Notes under the pieces: model-generated
The model's database searches: none
Seen by the model: only the letters and a program-made list of their open reading frames with translations
What the model was told of the DNA's origin: nothing
Shown: positions 12,501 through 24,742 of the stretch, in pieces
Layout of the letters: the number at the start of each line of letters is the position of its first letter
Position numbering within the stretch: the first letter of the stretch is position 1
Source of the DNA: Luscinia megarhynchos
Lineage: Eukaryota > Chordata > Aves > Passeriformes > Turdidae
Assembly: GCA_034336665.1 (NCBI GenBank)
Contig: JAPFBE010000002.1
Span: 16,098,906 to 16,162,905, forward strand
Reading direction: 5' to 3'
DNA: 64,000 nucleotides
Program-made: the position numbers and the translations under genes

Positions 12501-15394
12501 GCACTAACAGAGGAGAAATACAGAGTTTAACCTTCTCTCAGTACTGGTCACACCCCTGGTTTTGTTTCTTCCTCTTGTTGCACAAGATATAGAGGCAACT
12601 CAAGGAATGCCCACTTGGAAACATCCTAGAGGGAAGGGAACAGCGACCAGAGTCACATTCAGGACCACAGTCTTTTAGAAAACTGTAATTGCCTCCAACC
12701 TTGATGTGAACAATAGGTACATCTGCAACTACCTGCTAATAGTAGAGCTCCTGCTTCAGATGTGGCTTATCTGCTTTGCCTGGGTAAGTGATGATTCAGT
12801 ATTTGTCCTTAGATCTCTTGACCTGCAGATTTACTTCCCCAGAAGCAACTCCTATCTTCTGGGACTCATGGCTGAATCAGTGACCACTCTCTTGGTCTTT
12901 TCTCCCTATTGTCCTGATATGAACTTACCAAATGACACATCTTAACATTCCTCTTTATGACATATCTGTTGTCATGTCATTCTTACTCTTCAAGATATGC
13001 TTCCATCTTGTCCTTGATGTCTTCAAAACACCTAGGATAGAAAAGACATATTAGATCACCCAAGTCACCAGGCTGAATTTTCTGTTAAATTGGAGACTTC
13101 CTGGAATTAATCCTGAGCAGAGTATGAGCGCACCACAAATTGCTAGTCAAGTAAATATTTAAGATGTGTATACAGTAAATCTCTGGAGTTTAGTAAAATC
13201 AGGACTTAGGGGCATGTGCAACAGCAATTCCTTACCCACTGCTGCCTTATAAAACTCAGGAAATTGGTAATAAGTTGTGATGGCATTCAAAATTTTGGAG
13301 ATAGTTTTACTTTGCTGTAAAGCTGTCTGATTCTGTCATCTTTTTTGGTCATGCTTTCAACAAATAAGCTCAAATTAATTACCATAGTTCTAGCTTGCTG
13401 GTAGGTGTCCATTTCAAAGCAGCTAAAACTAATGCAAAATTTCTTGAGTTCATTAACTGCAAACCGTCACCTGATTCAACTAGAAAAAGCTTCAGGCTCT
13501 CAAAGCACAGGAATGTTTTGGTTCTAGCTTTGGCTGCTGGGGTAAGTTCACGTAAGTATAAATGATAATGGTACAAGACATGGTGACACCACTGCTACGC
13601 TCATAAGAAGGACACAGAGATGCACAGTGACACTTGGCACGGGGTGCACGTAAGACACTCACAAATTTGGAGTCCAGCTGCGGGGAGCCCTCCCCGGGCA
13701 CTCTAAACTCCCATTAGGCTCAATGTGAGCTGAGAGTGCTTGGTGGCTCAGGTGCTCAGCAAGGCTCTGCACACTCATGCCAGAGACGGCAGCAATTCCC
13801 CCTTTCTAGTGTGTGTGTTTCTAATTGCCAGATTAGTACAATTGCCTGATAATCACGAGTAATAGAAATGGCTTTTCTATGGTACTGAAGTGCTCTTTCT
13901 GGAAGTTAATAAAGCTCATTCAACATCGCCTACAGTTTTACAACACGCCGTAATGGAATAATGTAATGAGTGCAATGTGAGCACTGTACAAAAGCCAGGG
14001 AAAAGTTAAAAATGGATCTAGGGTAGTGCTGCTTTTGAATATGAGCAGTGCAAAATATGAATTACTTCCTTGAGATGGATACAGGAGTTAATCTGTGAAC
14101 AAGTTCACTCCCTTTTTTCTTTCCCCAGATTTGCTTCCCATCCTTTTCTTCCAGTTGTTTTATATGTGCTCATCCTTGTTAATTCCATAAAGGTGATCAT
14201 GCTTTTAATTTACACCTTCCAGTTTCCTACTGGAATTTGGCTATTAAAAGGGTTATAAAAACTTCTGTAACAATATGATAACAGCATATTACACATGGAC
14301 ACAGCAGGGAACCAAGTCTACTTAAAAATTACAGCATGAATCCCAAGTCAATTTGAAACTTCTAGGACTGTGTAGCCCTGTAACTTGTCAGACATGTCTC
14401 CTGCCATAGTTGGAAGGCCTCAGCAATTCAGTGATAATTTTACATTGTTTTCACTATGTGCAAACAGAGGAGTGTTAAATTTCATTTTCCGGGATCCAGC
14501 CGTGTTTTGTATGCCCAGTATGACAGGTCTGTTGCTAAAACGGCATTTTGGCTGTATGTGTAAAACCTCTACTTCCTTCTTCTTTCCCTTTATGAATAAG
14601 ACAAAGTTCTATTTAGGGAGAAAACGGCTTTTGTCTACCTGTAAATGAAGATCTCCTGAAACGCAGTCTCATAAGAGGTTGATGGTAATCAGTAGTGCCA
14701 TAATCAGTAGTGCCAAATCCTCACTACAGCAGTGACATTTTCACCAACTGTATGGCAGATTTTGCAATTAACACACAAAGAATTAATCCTTTCTTGTGTA
14801 ACAACATTTTAATGTCAGTAAAAAGTGGTTTTATAGTTCAAGATTACAAATAAAAAGTATTTCATCTTGACTCTTTTGCCATTTTCCCTCAGGCAAGTCT
14901 TCAGATTTTAGTTAGGAAAAACCACGAGGTGGATGGATGCTCACTCTACAGAAAGCTGAGAGACTCCCTCCCCACTCTGCAATTGCCAGATGATTTGAAA
15001 TGGAAGATTTTACTCCAAGTAAAGTCTGATGAGTTACTCTCTCTCCCATGGCAAGAGAAACCACAGGGGCTTTTACCACCACCAGGTCCTTTCAAGCTGA
15101 ACCAGCTGGAAGGGCACTGAAAGGAACGAGTCAAGCACCTCTCTAGCTACAGGGCTGCATCAAAAAGGCACAACATAAGCAATGGTAAAGTCAGTAAACA
15201 AAATTTTACTGTAATATTTTGTAACACAGATACTGTATTTCTCTTTGAAGTGTAAAGCTACCGTCTTACACGAGAAAGATGGACAGACCCTTTTCCAAGA
15301 CTAATATGGATACAATAAATATGGAGTTTTACATACTAGATCTGTACACAGAAACTTTGTCCCACAGCCATAAAAATTTACATTTAACAGTGCA
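9561..15394. other. Intergenic sequence just downstream of HIVEP1, no gene seen
   Basis: AT-rich sequence without a convincing coding region. It holds a perfect 15-bp tandem duplication at 14686-14715 and a stretch around 13800-14000 with clustered homeodomain-type cores that may be a conserved non-coding element. The part nearest 15.4 kb could be distal 3' UTR of HIVEP1. Confidence 0.55.
14686..14715. repeat. Perfect 15-bp tandem duplication
   Basis: taatcagtagtgcca occurs twice in direct succession. Confidence 0.95.
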
Positions 15395-15410
15395 ACATAT
15401 AATTTAATCC

Positions 15411-15416
15411 TTTATT
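15411..15416 (-). promoter_or_regulatory. HIVEP1: Candidate HIVEP1 polyadenylation signal AATAAA
   Basis: The + strand reads TTTATT, so the minus strand carries AATAAA in the context gataAATAAAggatt. It is the first canonical signal after the HIVEP1 stop codon. Cleavage would be expected 10-30 bases further down the minus strand (about 15381-15401). Usage is inferred from position only. Confidence 0.5.
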
Positions 15417-15466
15417 TATCTGACATAGGATGTTTACTTACTAAACACAAGCAACTACCTGGTTTT

Positions 15467-15508
15467 AATATACATATTTTATATATATATATTTTATATA
15501 TATATATT
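15467..15508. repeat. AT-rich tandem tract in the HIVEP1 3' UTR
   Basis: Two near-identical units of four T followed by six AT steps (15477-15491 and 15492-15507), preceded by tatacat. This tract lies inside the presumed 3' UTR, about 260-290 bases after the stop. Confidence 0.85.
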
Positions 15509-15760
15509 CAACAATCTGTACAGGTTTCTAAACATAAAACTTCAAAAAGGCACAATTGTCTATACAACATGTACAAAAATGGCTGGAGCTGACAAGAAAC
15601 GACAATTATTGGTCAAGAGTTCATGATTGCACGAAGATTAGTAATGGGTTTGTGTCAGAAAAATGTGCTTTAAGGAAAGGAAGGTTTGCAAAGAAACCTG
15701 CAAGTGTTATAAAAAAAACCCAAAAATCCCTAGAAATAAAAACACAATGAGAAACAAAGA

Positions 15761-16870
15761 CTAGGTCGCTATCACGAGTCTATCCTCATCGTCACTGCTG
15801 CCATCGCTAAACTGCACCGCGCTGTGCCGCTGGGGCGGGGCGGCCGGCCGGGGTACCTGTCTGTCCGGGGTGACAGCTCGGTGCACCGGGGACTTGCTTA
15901 ACGTGCTGGGCTTCACCTTGGAGCGGGGCTCTGCCCTCTTCACCGGGAGGGCAGCGAGGTCACGCTTTGGCTTGCTGGGGTTCGTGAGGTCAGTCTTTTC
16001 AGGATCAGCTTTCCCGGGGTTGCTCAGCGGGGCGGGCTCGGCGTGGCTCTTCCCGCCGTACCGCTGGCCGCCTGCCTGAGGAGAGGCATCCCGGCCGGGC
16101 TCGGCCACGGGGAAGCCGCCAGGAGCCGGCTCCAGCCGGGCCTCGCCGGCTTTGGAGCCCGCGGCGGGCGGCTCGGAGGCGCCGTGTGCCTCGGCGGGGC
16201 TGACGGAGGGGATGAGGGTGGGCAGGGCGATGTTGAGGATCTGCAGGCCGGGCAGGTGTCCCTGCGGGCTGGGGGTGCCCTGCGGGGCTGCGCCCGCCGC
16301 CAGCACCTGCAGGCCCACGGCGTTGAGGGTGATTCCCGGAGGGCGCATCTGCGGGGCCAGGCTGGTGTTGGCCAGGCCCACGATGTTCACCGTCTCCATG
16401 CCCAGCGGCGGCAGGGGCTGCAGGCCGGGCGTGCCGAGCCCCTGGATGCCCGGCACGCTCACCTGGCCGATGGGAATGCACGGCACCACGCTGTTCACCT
16501 CGGCGACTCCCACGGGCTTGGCGGCGCTGCCGGCGGCCGCGCCGCCCGTCTCGCCGAGGGCGCTGGTAGTCCTGTGAATCACGCTCACGGCCGGGATGGT
16601 GAGCTGCACCGGCCCCGCCTGGATGGGAACAAAGGTGGAGTAGGTGGCCAGGCCGGCAGGCACCACCTGGATGCCCCCGACCGGCACCATGCCGTAGGGA
16701 GCCTTGGCTTGCTGCTGCGAGTGCAGGGGCAGGTGGCTGAAGAGGTGTGTCTGGGGAGCTCTGGGCTCGGCCGCCGGCTTCTCCTCCGGGATTTCGCCAT
16801 AGGGTGACGGCACCGCGCTCGGCATGCTGTGGTCTGCCGGCGAGGACGGGGAGCTGATGGAGGGCGTGCT
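15761..16870 (-). CDS. HIVEP1: HIVEP1 terminal coding exon (C-terminal 369 residues)
   Basis: Last coding exon of the zinc-finger transcription factor HIVEP1. The acceptor AG is at 16871-16872 (tctctcccag on the minus strand). The exon starts in phase 0 with [15 protein letters not shown] and runs open to a TAG at 15761-15763. The C-terminus ends [10 protein letters not shown], identical to the end of the human HIVEP1 family member as I recall it. Other recognisable blocks are [53 protein letters not shown] and [18 protein letters not shown]. It has no zinc finger; it is proline-, alanine- and glycine-rich and probably unstructured. It is strikingly GC- and CpG-rich compared with its AT-rich introns and UTR, which creates long false ORFs in other frames. 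Exon identity and boundaries are seen directly; a regulatory role for this tail is inference. Confidence 0.96.
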   Translation of the reverse strand, partial: STPSISSPSSPADHSMPSAVPSPYGEIPEEKPAAEPRAPQTHLFSHLPLHSQQQAKAPYGMVPVGGIQVVPAGLATYSTFVPIQAGPVQLTIPAVSVIHRTTSALGETGGAAAGSAAKPVGVAEVNSVVPCIPIGQVSVPGIQGLGTPGLQPLPPLGMETVNIVGLANTSLAPQMRPPGITLNAVGLQVLAAGAAPQGTPSPQGHLPGLQILNIALPTLIPSVSPAEAHGASEPPAAGSKAGEARLEPAPGGFPVAEPGRDASPQAGGQRYGGKSHAEPAPLSNPGKADPEKTDLTNPSKPKRDLAALPVKRAEPRSKVKPSTLSKSPVHRAVTPDRQVPRPAAPPQRHSAVQFSDGSSDDEDRLVIAT

Positions 16871-19699
16871 CTGGGAGAGAACCACACAGTTGTGTTAATG
16901 CGGCAGTCACCGCTGCCCTTCAGTGACACGAAAACACGAGGGAGCTGGGAGTGCTTCCCAGGCCCCCTTTTAAGAAAGAACAACACAATGGTTCATAGTA
17001 TATAGTGCTCAGCTTAAACAATGAACTGATTTCCTTCCTTTCTCTTTTCACCTCCTTCCTCACCCACTAATTGCATTTTCCTCTCCTAATCACCCTTGCC
17101 TAATTTCTCTCAAACACTAGTGCTCAAAAACATTGCTGAATATCTTTTGCACGTGTTTTAAGTGCAAGAAGACTGGAGAACTGTTTTATGTGGAAATCAC
17201 CCCAGGCGAGAAGGTTAAATAAGCATAAGCTGGCATTTTTGATGCACTGGTTTTGATGCACAATGAAGGCATTACAGCCTCTGGCAGGCAGAGGCAGCAT
17301 CATGGCACATTTGTCATAGCTGCTTCTAATGTGGCAGACAGGGTACACAATGACAAGAGATGGCTGACAGCTACAGCTCCTGCAGAGGTGGAGGTGACGG
17401 GTGGGTACTGGAGTGAGATGTGGGACCCACATTCCGGTGCTGCCTCAGCTCACTGTGATTTATTTGGTGCACACATCTGCATTTATAATGCTATTTCTAT
17501 CCTCCCTCTTCTTCTCCTACAGACTGTTACTGACCAAGGCTTGCAACTCCTTTCCTAGAGCCTCCTGAAACAAGTAGTCTGAAAGTGCAATTGCAATCTC
17601 AGAGTTATCTTTTTGTTTTAGGCACATTCATCACACATGCACACACTGGTGCAACTTTACTTAGTTTTTACAGTCCTAACTCTCAAAAATTCTCTAGAGC
17701 AGGCAAAAACTCAAAACCAGACAGAAATGCTTTTGAAATCTGCTGGTAGAAAATGTACTGGCAAAGGGAGAACATGATTAACTGGCTATGCAGCGCCGAT
17801 CTGTCTAAATGAGAAGATGGGTGTGAGAAAGAATCCAGCATCTTTCTCAGAACTGACACCTCACAAGAGATCCTGATAAACTGGTGTGGATGCTTTCGAA
17901 GGAATGTACAACAGCCTTCCTGAGCTCTGTTAACTCCTTTTCTCAACTGCAAGGACTGGCATGCACAGCCTTTCACAATAGTAACAGACTTTAGATTAAC
18001 TACTGGAGACACAAGGCTGATGCTTCTTTTGGTCTGGTAAAGGAAAAGAAAATCTGGAAAGGAATTACTTCCTCGTATTACTTACATGACTTCTTCTTTC
18101 TTTTTTTATTTTTAATGTATTAAGGTAGACAATTATTAGAGCTGTATAAATGAACACCATTCAACATTTTTAATTGCATGAATATTTACTTGAGGCTTCA
18201 GTGGTTCTACTTAATGAGGGAGTAAACTCAATTAAATGCCCTTCAGGTATCCACTGGCAACAATGGAACCTAAACTCCAAATACTAGGACCCTACCCATT
18301 TTATGGCAGGCATATAGAGTGATCAGAGACCATTTTATTCTCTGTCACATTACAAACTTGCTCCAATTTACATTTGCCACATGAATTCACAGTTCCTACA
18401 GGCAGGGATGAACCTGTGTCAAACAATACAATACAGCAATAATTTTACTGTTTCTCCATGTCAACAGTTTGCTATCTTAAACTGTGTAAAAAAATAAATC
18501 CAATAATGTAAATCTTCAAAGAATAAATCAAGTCACTAAGTACTTAAAACAGACTGAAATTTTTACTTTTTATGCTTTTGAAAATTTTCTGCTACTTTTT
18601 TTCAGTAACTGCACGCAGTTAGGTTTAGGCTTGACTTGATAATCTCAAGAATTTTTTCCAACTTTATTACATGGTTCTATATAATATTTCTAAATATTGC
18701 ATTCATGATGGAGAAGGCAGTGCTTTGATTACCCCTTTAATTAAACTATTTTGTATCTAATTTTTCTAAGCATTACTCTGAAAAGCCTGAATGTCTTCAT
18801 GGTCTGTAGCAAGAATTCAAAACTTCCAAAAGCTATCTTTAGGGTTAGTCTAGTAAGTGACTTGTACCATCCCCATCACAGTCCATTAAAGCCATTGCTG
18901 AACTGAAAAAGGCTCAGCATCTGCCACTTCCCTCTGTGACTTCGTGGGCACAGTTTTAAAAAAATCAGTTGTCAAAATTACTGAACGCTCTTACAGACCT
19001 GCACACAGACTGACCTCACCTTCCTGCACATTGCTTTGAAAAGCTGTGTGTTCAACATGTGCATGGGGAAAATCCATCCATTTCTGATTCAGCTTGGAGA
19101 AAAGCTGAGAGCACTGGGAACTCTGGTCTCAGTCCTGTCTTCATCTCTCCTTTTGTTATTGTGCAAGGGCAATCTCCTAGTTTCTTTGAACATCTGGTGC
19201 TCTTTCTAATTCTACTATTAAGCATTTTTGGAGGATAGATAAACAATTGCACCATTTTTTTTACACTAATAAGGCAAAAAATTTTATTTTCCCTTTGGAA
19301 TTACCAGTGATTGTATCACCACATTTCAGAGTGAAATGATTGCTGAATTCTATCACCTTCCCCTGAAAGCTTCATAACCATGTTCATATGTTCATTCCAC
19401 ATATTTGTTACTTCCTTCTGATTTGCAGCACAATCTACCAGCTGAGATGACCATATTACAAATAAACCTTTCAGGAAGAATACAATCAAATTAAATAATT
19501 TGAAAAGCAATGCTCCTACAACATCCTTGTGTCTAGAGTCCTACATATTCGTGCTTGGATTAATATTAACTCTTCTGAAAGACTCATCACCAAGAAATCT
19601 AAGAATGAAGCGAAAGGCAAACACGAAAAATCTCCAAAGAGATCTTTTCAGAAGGAGCACTTAAAATCCCACTGTCTCCCTGGTTTTAGACACTCCTAC
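16871..19699 (-). other. HIVEP1: HIVEP1 last intron (GT-AG, phase 0)
   Basis: A 2,829-bp AT-rich intron between the acidic exon and the terminal exon. The donor is GTAGGA at 19699 and the acceptor cctctcccag-like at 16871. Several open frames lie inside but none resembles a known protein. I see no clear transposon. Confidence 0.9.
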
Positions 19700-20217
19700 C
19701 TTTGTAAGAGCTGCAGTGGATATTAAGGAGTGGCCCAAGGCTGTATCTGGATCAGGGTAATCCACAGACATCTGGCGACCTGGAGATGCAGGAGCGACGT
19801 CCGTCAGTGCCGCATCAGCCCCGCAGGGACCCGCTACCCTCTCCTGGACTTTGCCCTCATGTGCCTCCTGAAGGGTGGACTCTGCTGGCGAGCTGGAGCT
19901 CCTGCTGACCGACTGCACTGTGCTAAGGACAGTCATCTTGGTCAGCAGGGCTTTTGGGAGACCATCCATGGAGTCCGTGTGCGCCCCAGTGAAGCAGTCC
20001 GGGAGCCGGCTGTCGTCGTCGGTGCTGGCGGTGTCCTGCAGGCCGTGCCGAGAGGGGTGGTGCTGGGGGCTGGCTGTCACCGAGGGCGTTGTGGACAGCA
20101 CTGACTCAGCCTGGCTGTCCTCATCATCGTCCTCATTGTCATTTTCATCTTCATCCCCACCGTCAGACTCCTCCACATCGTATCCTGACCGGTCATAACC
20201 AAATCTTTGCTTCTCCC
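19700..20217 (-). CDS. HIVEP1: HIVEP1 exon encoding the acidic region after ZAS-C
   Basis: The acceptor is at 20218-20219 (tttgcag) and the donor GT at 19699-19698 (AAG|GTAGGA). Length is 518 bp, entering in phase 1 and leaving in phase 0, which fits both neighbours. It begins [20 protein letters not shown] and continues into a dense Asp/Glu run ([18 protein letters not shown]). Next come the Ser/Pro-rich blocks [19 protein letters not shown] and [17 protein letters not shown], then [10 protein letters not shown], all collinear with human HIVEP1. The acidic run directly C-terminal of the second zinc-finger pair is a standard feature of ZAS/Schnurri proteins, often regarded as a transactivation or interaction region. 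The exon is 172 whole codons plus 2 bases, with no internal stop. Confidence 0.95.
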
Positions 20218-21969
20218 CTGCAAAAGTGCAAGTAGAAGTTAAGACAATGAAAGCCCTGGACTGACTGGGAAAGAAGCAGGAGAAAACAACTAAAACCACA
20301 AAAAAACCCCACATGGTCCATGTATTTTCCACTCACACCCCACTGCATCAAAGCAACAGGGAAGACCTAAATTTTTGTTTTTATTTCCCAGCTTACATAC
20401 TTAACTACACAGCTACTTAATGTTTCATCTTCTGCTTCTGTGTTGTTTTTAATCTTCTGGATTTGGCCGTTTTTCCTTCATGCCATTTGTAACCATTTGC
20501 TCTAAGTCACCCTTCACTCTTGTGCTCAGGGAGCAGTGAGCAGATTCCTGGTTCATTAGGTTCCCTGTGCTGATGTGTGGGGCTGCTCTGTCAACTTTAG
20601 TGGTGGGATATTCTCTGGCTGGTTCTGACTCACAAGTGGGTGTCCTTGTACCTAAGATGAATCACATCGGCAAAGGTTTTTGAAGGATTCAAACAGAAAG
20701 ACTTGGAGGCTCTTAGTCAAGAATCTGCCTTGTTAACAGGCAAAAGAGACCAAAATTAGACCTTACTAGATTTCTTCACTTCACAGATGTTTAGAAAGGT
20801 TTATTACAAAATTACCCAAGATGTCCCAGGAGCCAAGAAGCATTAATTGTATCAGAACTTACCTCTTACCTATGAATCTTTGTTTTGCATAAGAAAACCC
20901 TCCTGACTTCAAGCCTAAAAAACTTCTGTCTAGGGCTAAATTTCTCTACAAAATGCAGTTCCACTATAGCTTTTCACCTTCTTTTGTATCTAACTTGGAA
21001 AGAAAGAGTCATCTTTAGTAAAGCGACAGAAAATCCCATCTGCTCTGTCTGATTCCAAGCCAGACTGTCTGGGATCATATTTTATAAAAGACAAAATGCT
21101 TTGAATACATTAATATTTTGTATTTGATTAAAGGTCTGTCTCTTGAGCTGTCCAAAAAAACACATCAGCATAAAAATCATTTGGCTCTGTAAAACCAAAG
21201 ATGTCAGATAAAATCTCAGAGATGCTGTTCTAGGGAAATTTACACAGCAACTTACCATCAAAATGAACAATTCTGAAAAAAATCAGTCCCTGAAAAGAAT
21301 TTGAATATACTGCCTATACTTAAGGCTGCTAAGTTACCAAAACCCAAACAAACATTTTGAACACCAGATAAAATAAATGGGTTTAATTGAGCTACCTTTC
21401 AGTAAGTTACCCACCATTATAAGCCTTTATGGTTTCAAATGAGCAATGCAATTAGGAACTAATAGCTTCTTTGAAAAAATCCCTCTGTAATGACTTTCCT
21501 CCTCTTTGCCTACACAGTAATTTGTACATTAGTTAAATATGGAAACTAGATTTCCTACATTTACTACAGCAGATGTGAACATGTCAGAGTTATTAAAAAT
21601 ACCCCATATCCTCCAGGTCATTGGAATGATCCTAACAAAAATATTTATCAGAATTTTAAATAGTCCTAATTTATATAATTCTCATCCACAGACAAAGCTG
21701 TTCAAAATAGAAAATACATTTTAGTGGAAAAATTAATTCATTAACTTCCATTCCAAAATTATGGCAAGTACAATTGTGAAAGATATTATTAACAGTAACA
21801 TGTGAAATGACTTAAATGTTTTTGGCATTTTTTTCTCTATAATTCTGTCATTTCTATTCTTCATATAAACAGTGTTTTTTTGGTAACTTGCAAAGCAGAC
21901 ATGTCTAAAATGTTAGAACATCTACATCTGTTTGATTTCTGAGTGGAAACAACCACCTCTGCCTTCAAT

Positions 21970-23584
21970 ACCAATTACAAGCTAGAAGAGTCCCAGTGCT
22001 TGAGCTGGAGGACCGTGGCTGTGAGAATATAAACTCCCAGTTGACTCTGAAGTTATATGGGAACTGCTGCTTCAGCTGGATGCCTGAAGTCTATGGGGTC
22101 TGATGGGACTCATCTGAGAATACTTGAAGAGCTGCTGATGTCATCACAAGAACTCTCTCGATGATTTTTGAGCAGTCTTGGGAACATGGAGAAGTCCTAG
22201 CTGACTGGAAGCTGGCTAAAATGTCCCAGTTTTCAAGAAGGACAAGAAAGAGGACCCCAGAAAGTACAGACCAGTCAGTCTCATTTCTGTGCCTGGTAAA
22301 GTTATGGAGAGGATTATCCTGGGAGGTATTGAAAAACATCTGGAGGACAACACAGCCATTGGTCACAGCCAGCACAGCTTCATGAAAGGAGAGTCCTGCT
22401 TATCAAACCTAATTCCTTGTATGGCAAGGTAACCCACCCAGCTGACCAAGGGAAGCCAGCTGATGTAACCTTTCTGGATTTCAGTAAACCTTTTGATAGT
22501 GTCTGTCACAGGATCCTTCTGGACAAACAGCACATTATGTGGTGGGTGAACAAATGGCTCACAGGTCAGGCACAAAGGGCTGCAGTGAATGGGGTGACAT
22601 CAGACTGGTGACCTGTCACTAGTGGGGTTCCACAGAGCCCCATCCTCAGCCCTGTGCTCTTCAACATCTTCATTAATGACTTGGATGCAGGACTGGAAGG
22701 GACACCGAGCAAGTTCACAGATGATACAAAACTGACAGGAGCTGCTGAACTCCCTCAAAGGCAGAGAGGTCCTGCAGAGAGACTCTGACAAATTAGAGAT
22801 GGGCAATCCCCATCTGTATGAAATTCAGCAAGGGACAGTGCCAGATTCTGCCCTGGGACAGAACAACCCTGGATGTGCAGACTGGGGAATGAGAGGCTGG
22901 GGAGCAGCCCCATGGAAAGGGACCTGGGGGTCCTGGTCAGTGGCAAGCTGAACACGAGCCAGCAGTGCCCTGGCAGCCAGGAGGGACAACCCTGTCCTGG
23001 GGGGATCAGGCACAGCATCACAGCTGGGCAAGGGAGGGGATTGTCCTGCTCTGCTCTGGGCTGGGGCAGCCTCACCTCTGGTGCTGGGGGCAGCTCTGGG
23101 TGCCACAATGTAAAAAGATATCAAACTGTTAGAAAGCACTCACAGGAGGGTAACAAAGATGGTGAAAGATGTTGAGAGGAAGCCTTACAAGGAGAGACTC
23201 AGGTCACTTGGTCTGTTTAACCTGGAGAAGGGGAGACTGAGGGGACATCTCACTGTAGTTACTACTTCTAGGGGAAGAAGAGCAGCAGGCACTGATCTCT
23301 TTCCTGTAGTGACTTGTACAGGATGGAAGAGAATGGCCTGAAGCTGTGTCAGAGGAAGTTTAGGTGATATATTAGAAAAGGTTTCTTCCCCCAGAGGGTG
23401 GTTGGGCATTGGAACAGACTCCCTAGGGAAGTGGTCACAGCACCAGACCTGAAAGAGTTCAAGAAGCATTTGGTCAATGCTCCCGGACACATGGTGTGAC
23501 TCTTGGGGATGCTGCTGTGCAGAGCCAGAATTTGGACTTCAGTGATCCTTGTGGGTCACTTCAACTCAGAATATTCTGTGATTA
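21970..23584 (+). mobile_element. Degenerate CR1 retrotransposon, reverse transcriptase to 3' end
   Basis: About 1.6 kb of a CR1 LINE on the + strand, antisense to HIVEP1. In broken frames one can read CR1 ORF2 (endonuclease/reverse transcriptase) phrases in order: IFEQSWEHGEVLADWKLAK (22161 on), VTFLDFSKPFDSVCHRILLD (about 22470), [20 protein letters not shown] (about 22620-22680), KFTDDTK near 22720, MERDLGVLVSGKLN (about 22910) and [20 protein letters not shown] (about 23180). It ends with the CR1 tail (cttcaactcagaatattctg). Stops and indels separate these blocks, so it is a dead copy. DDTK corresponds to the YADD-type catalytic region. The 5' end is truncated or too diverged to place exactly. 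Confidence 0.9.
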
Positions 23585-24678
23585 CCCTCAATGCCCCTGT
23601 AACAGAAATTAAAGACTCCTCCATGTGTCACATCTAAAGGGTGACCTACAGGTTTCCTGCAACTCTTTAAATAATGCAGGGGAGCATTGCAAAGTCCTGG
23701 AATTCACTCTGGACTCCCCCCTAAATTCAGTCAGTTACCAGTGTAACAACTATTCTCTATTAAATCCTACTGATTCTTGTCTTTTTCTCTCCCTCTCTCC
23801 ACGAATCACATTTTCTATGAAAGCAGATGTCAATCATGAATGACTGTTTCTACTGGCAGGAGGAACTACCTGAAATAATTAGACTGACTTGTGGCAATTG
23901 TAAAGGAAAACATATGTGCAAACAATGATTTAGAAGAACCTATCTTCTTTCAAATCAACACTTAAAAATGCTACCGGATTTATCAGCAAACGCTTATGTA
24001 GGAATTTTCTGCATCCCACCTTTCTACAACAAAGCTATGGAAAGAGAAACTGTGTGGAACACAGATTCCTTACATGCAGGAGTCCATGGGATATCATTTC
24101 CCTCTATTGTTTCCCTGTTTACCTCCACCCTTTGTGCACTTGCCAGCTTCTATTTGAGTGTGGTTACCTGAAGCCAGAGCCTGCAGTGTAGGCGAGGTGA
24201 CAGCAATGAATGTGGTTCCCTTACTCCCACACCACTTTGCAACATCAGATGAGAAAAAATAAGATTCCTGACTTGCTTGTTCTGGCAATGCACAAAGGAA
24301 TCCTTTGCTCTGACTTTTATATCTGCATGCATGTTTGCTGAAACAAGAGATGCCCAGGCTTTTCCAATCAGTGATCCCACTAAGCATTGCTGTGGAGTTA
24401 CAAGAGGACTGATGCTGCAGTTTTAAGCAGTATAAGACCCAGGCAGGGTTATGGGTATCCTCTGAAGGAGGCATCAGGCTGAGGCTGTGACCACTCCTTG
24501 TGGTGAAAGATTCTCTTTCAAGTAGTGTCTTTTTAACTAACTAGTATTGGCCCCCAATTCATTCTGATGATTGTACACTGCCTACTAAAGTGCCCTGGCA
24601 GTTTTAATTGGGGAAAAATTAATTCTTCACTTCCTATCTTGAACTATGCACAATTATAACCATATGCTTATGTAGCTG

Positions 24679-24714
<36 letters not shown>

Positions 24715-24742
24715 GTATATGTATATATATACATATATATAA
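24679..24742. repeat. TA / GTATAT microsatellite
   Basis: About 64 bp of alternating AT broken by GTAT and ACAT units; largely self-complementary. It lies in the HIVEP1 intron of 20.2-30.9 kb. Confidence 0.95.

Larger units (their letters stand above)
15395..15760 (-). other. HIVEP1: HIVEP1 3' UTR (probable extent)
   Basis: The sequence directly downstream of the TAG at 15761 on the minus strand is AT-rich, without coding signal, and includes an AT tandem tract at 15467-15508. The right boundary is certain from the stop codon. The distal end is inferred from a canonical AATAAA about 345 bp after the stop. A longer UTR, ending near 15.1-15.2 kb, is possible: the sequence between 15150 and 15400 also looks constrained and a variant AGTAAA signal occurs there. 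Confidence 0.6.

Noticed and set aside
1..15394. EDN1 (endothelin-1), the known downstream neighbour of HIVEP1
   Set aside because: No cysteine-rich endothelin peptide or prepro-endothelin exon was found in any frame; it probably lies further downstream, outside the window.
16043..16807. 254-codon open frame on the + strand
   Set aside because: It lies wholly antisense to the HIVEP1 terminal exon; the length follows from very high GC content, and the Gly/Ala/Arg-rich translation has no domain.
16005..16910. 301-codon open frame on the minus strand
   Set aside because: A second-frame shadow of the same GC-rich terminal exon. It crosses the acceptor site and lacks similarity to known proteins.
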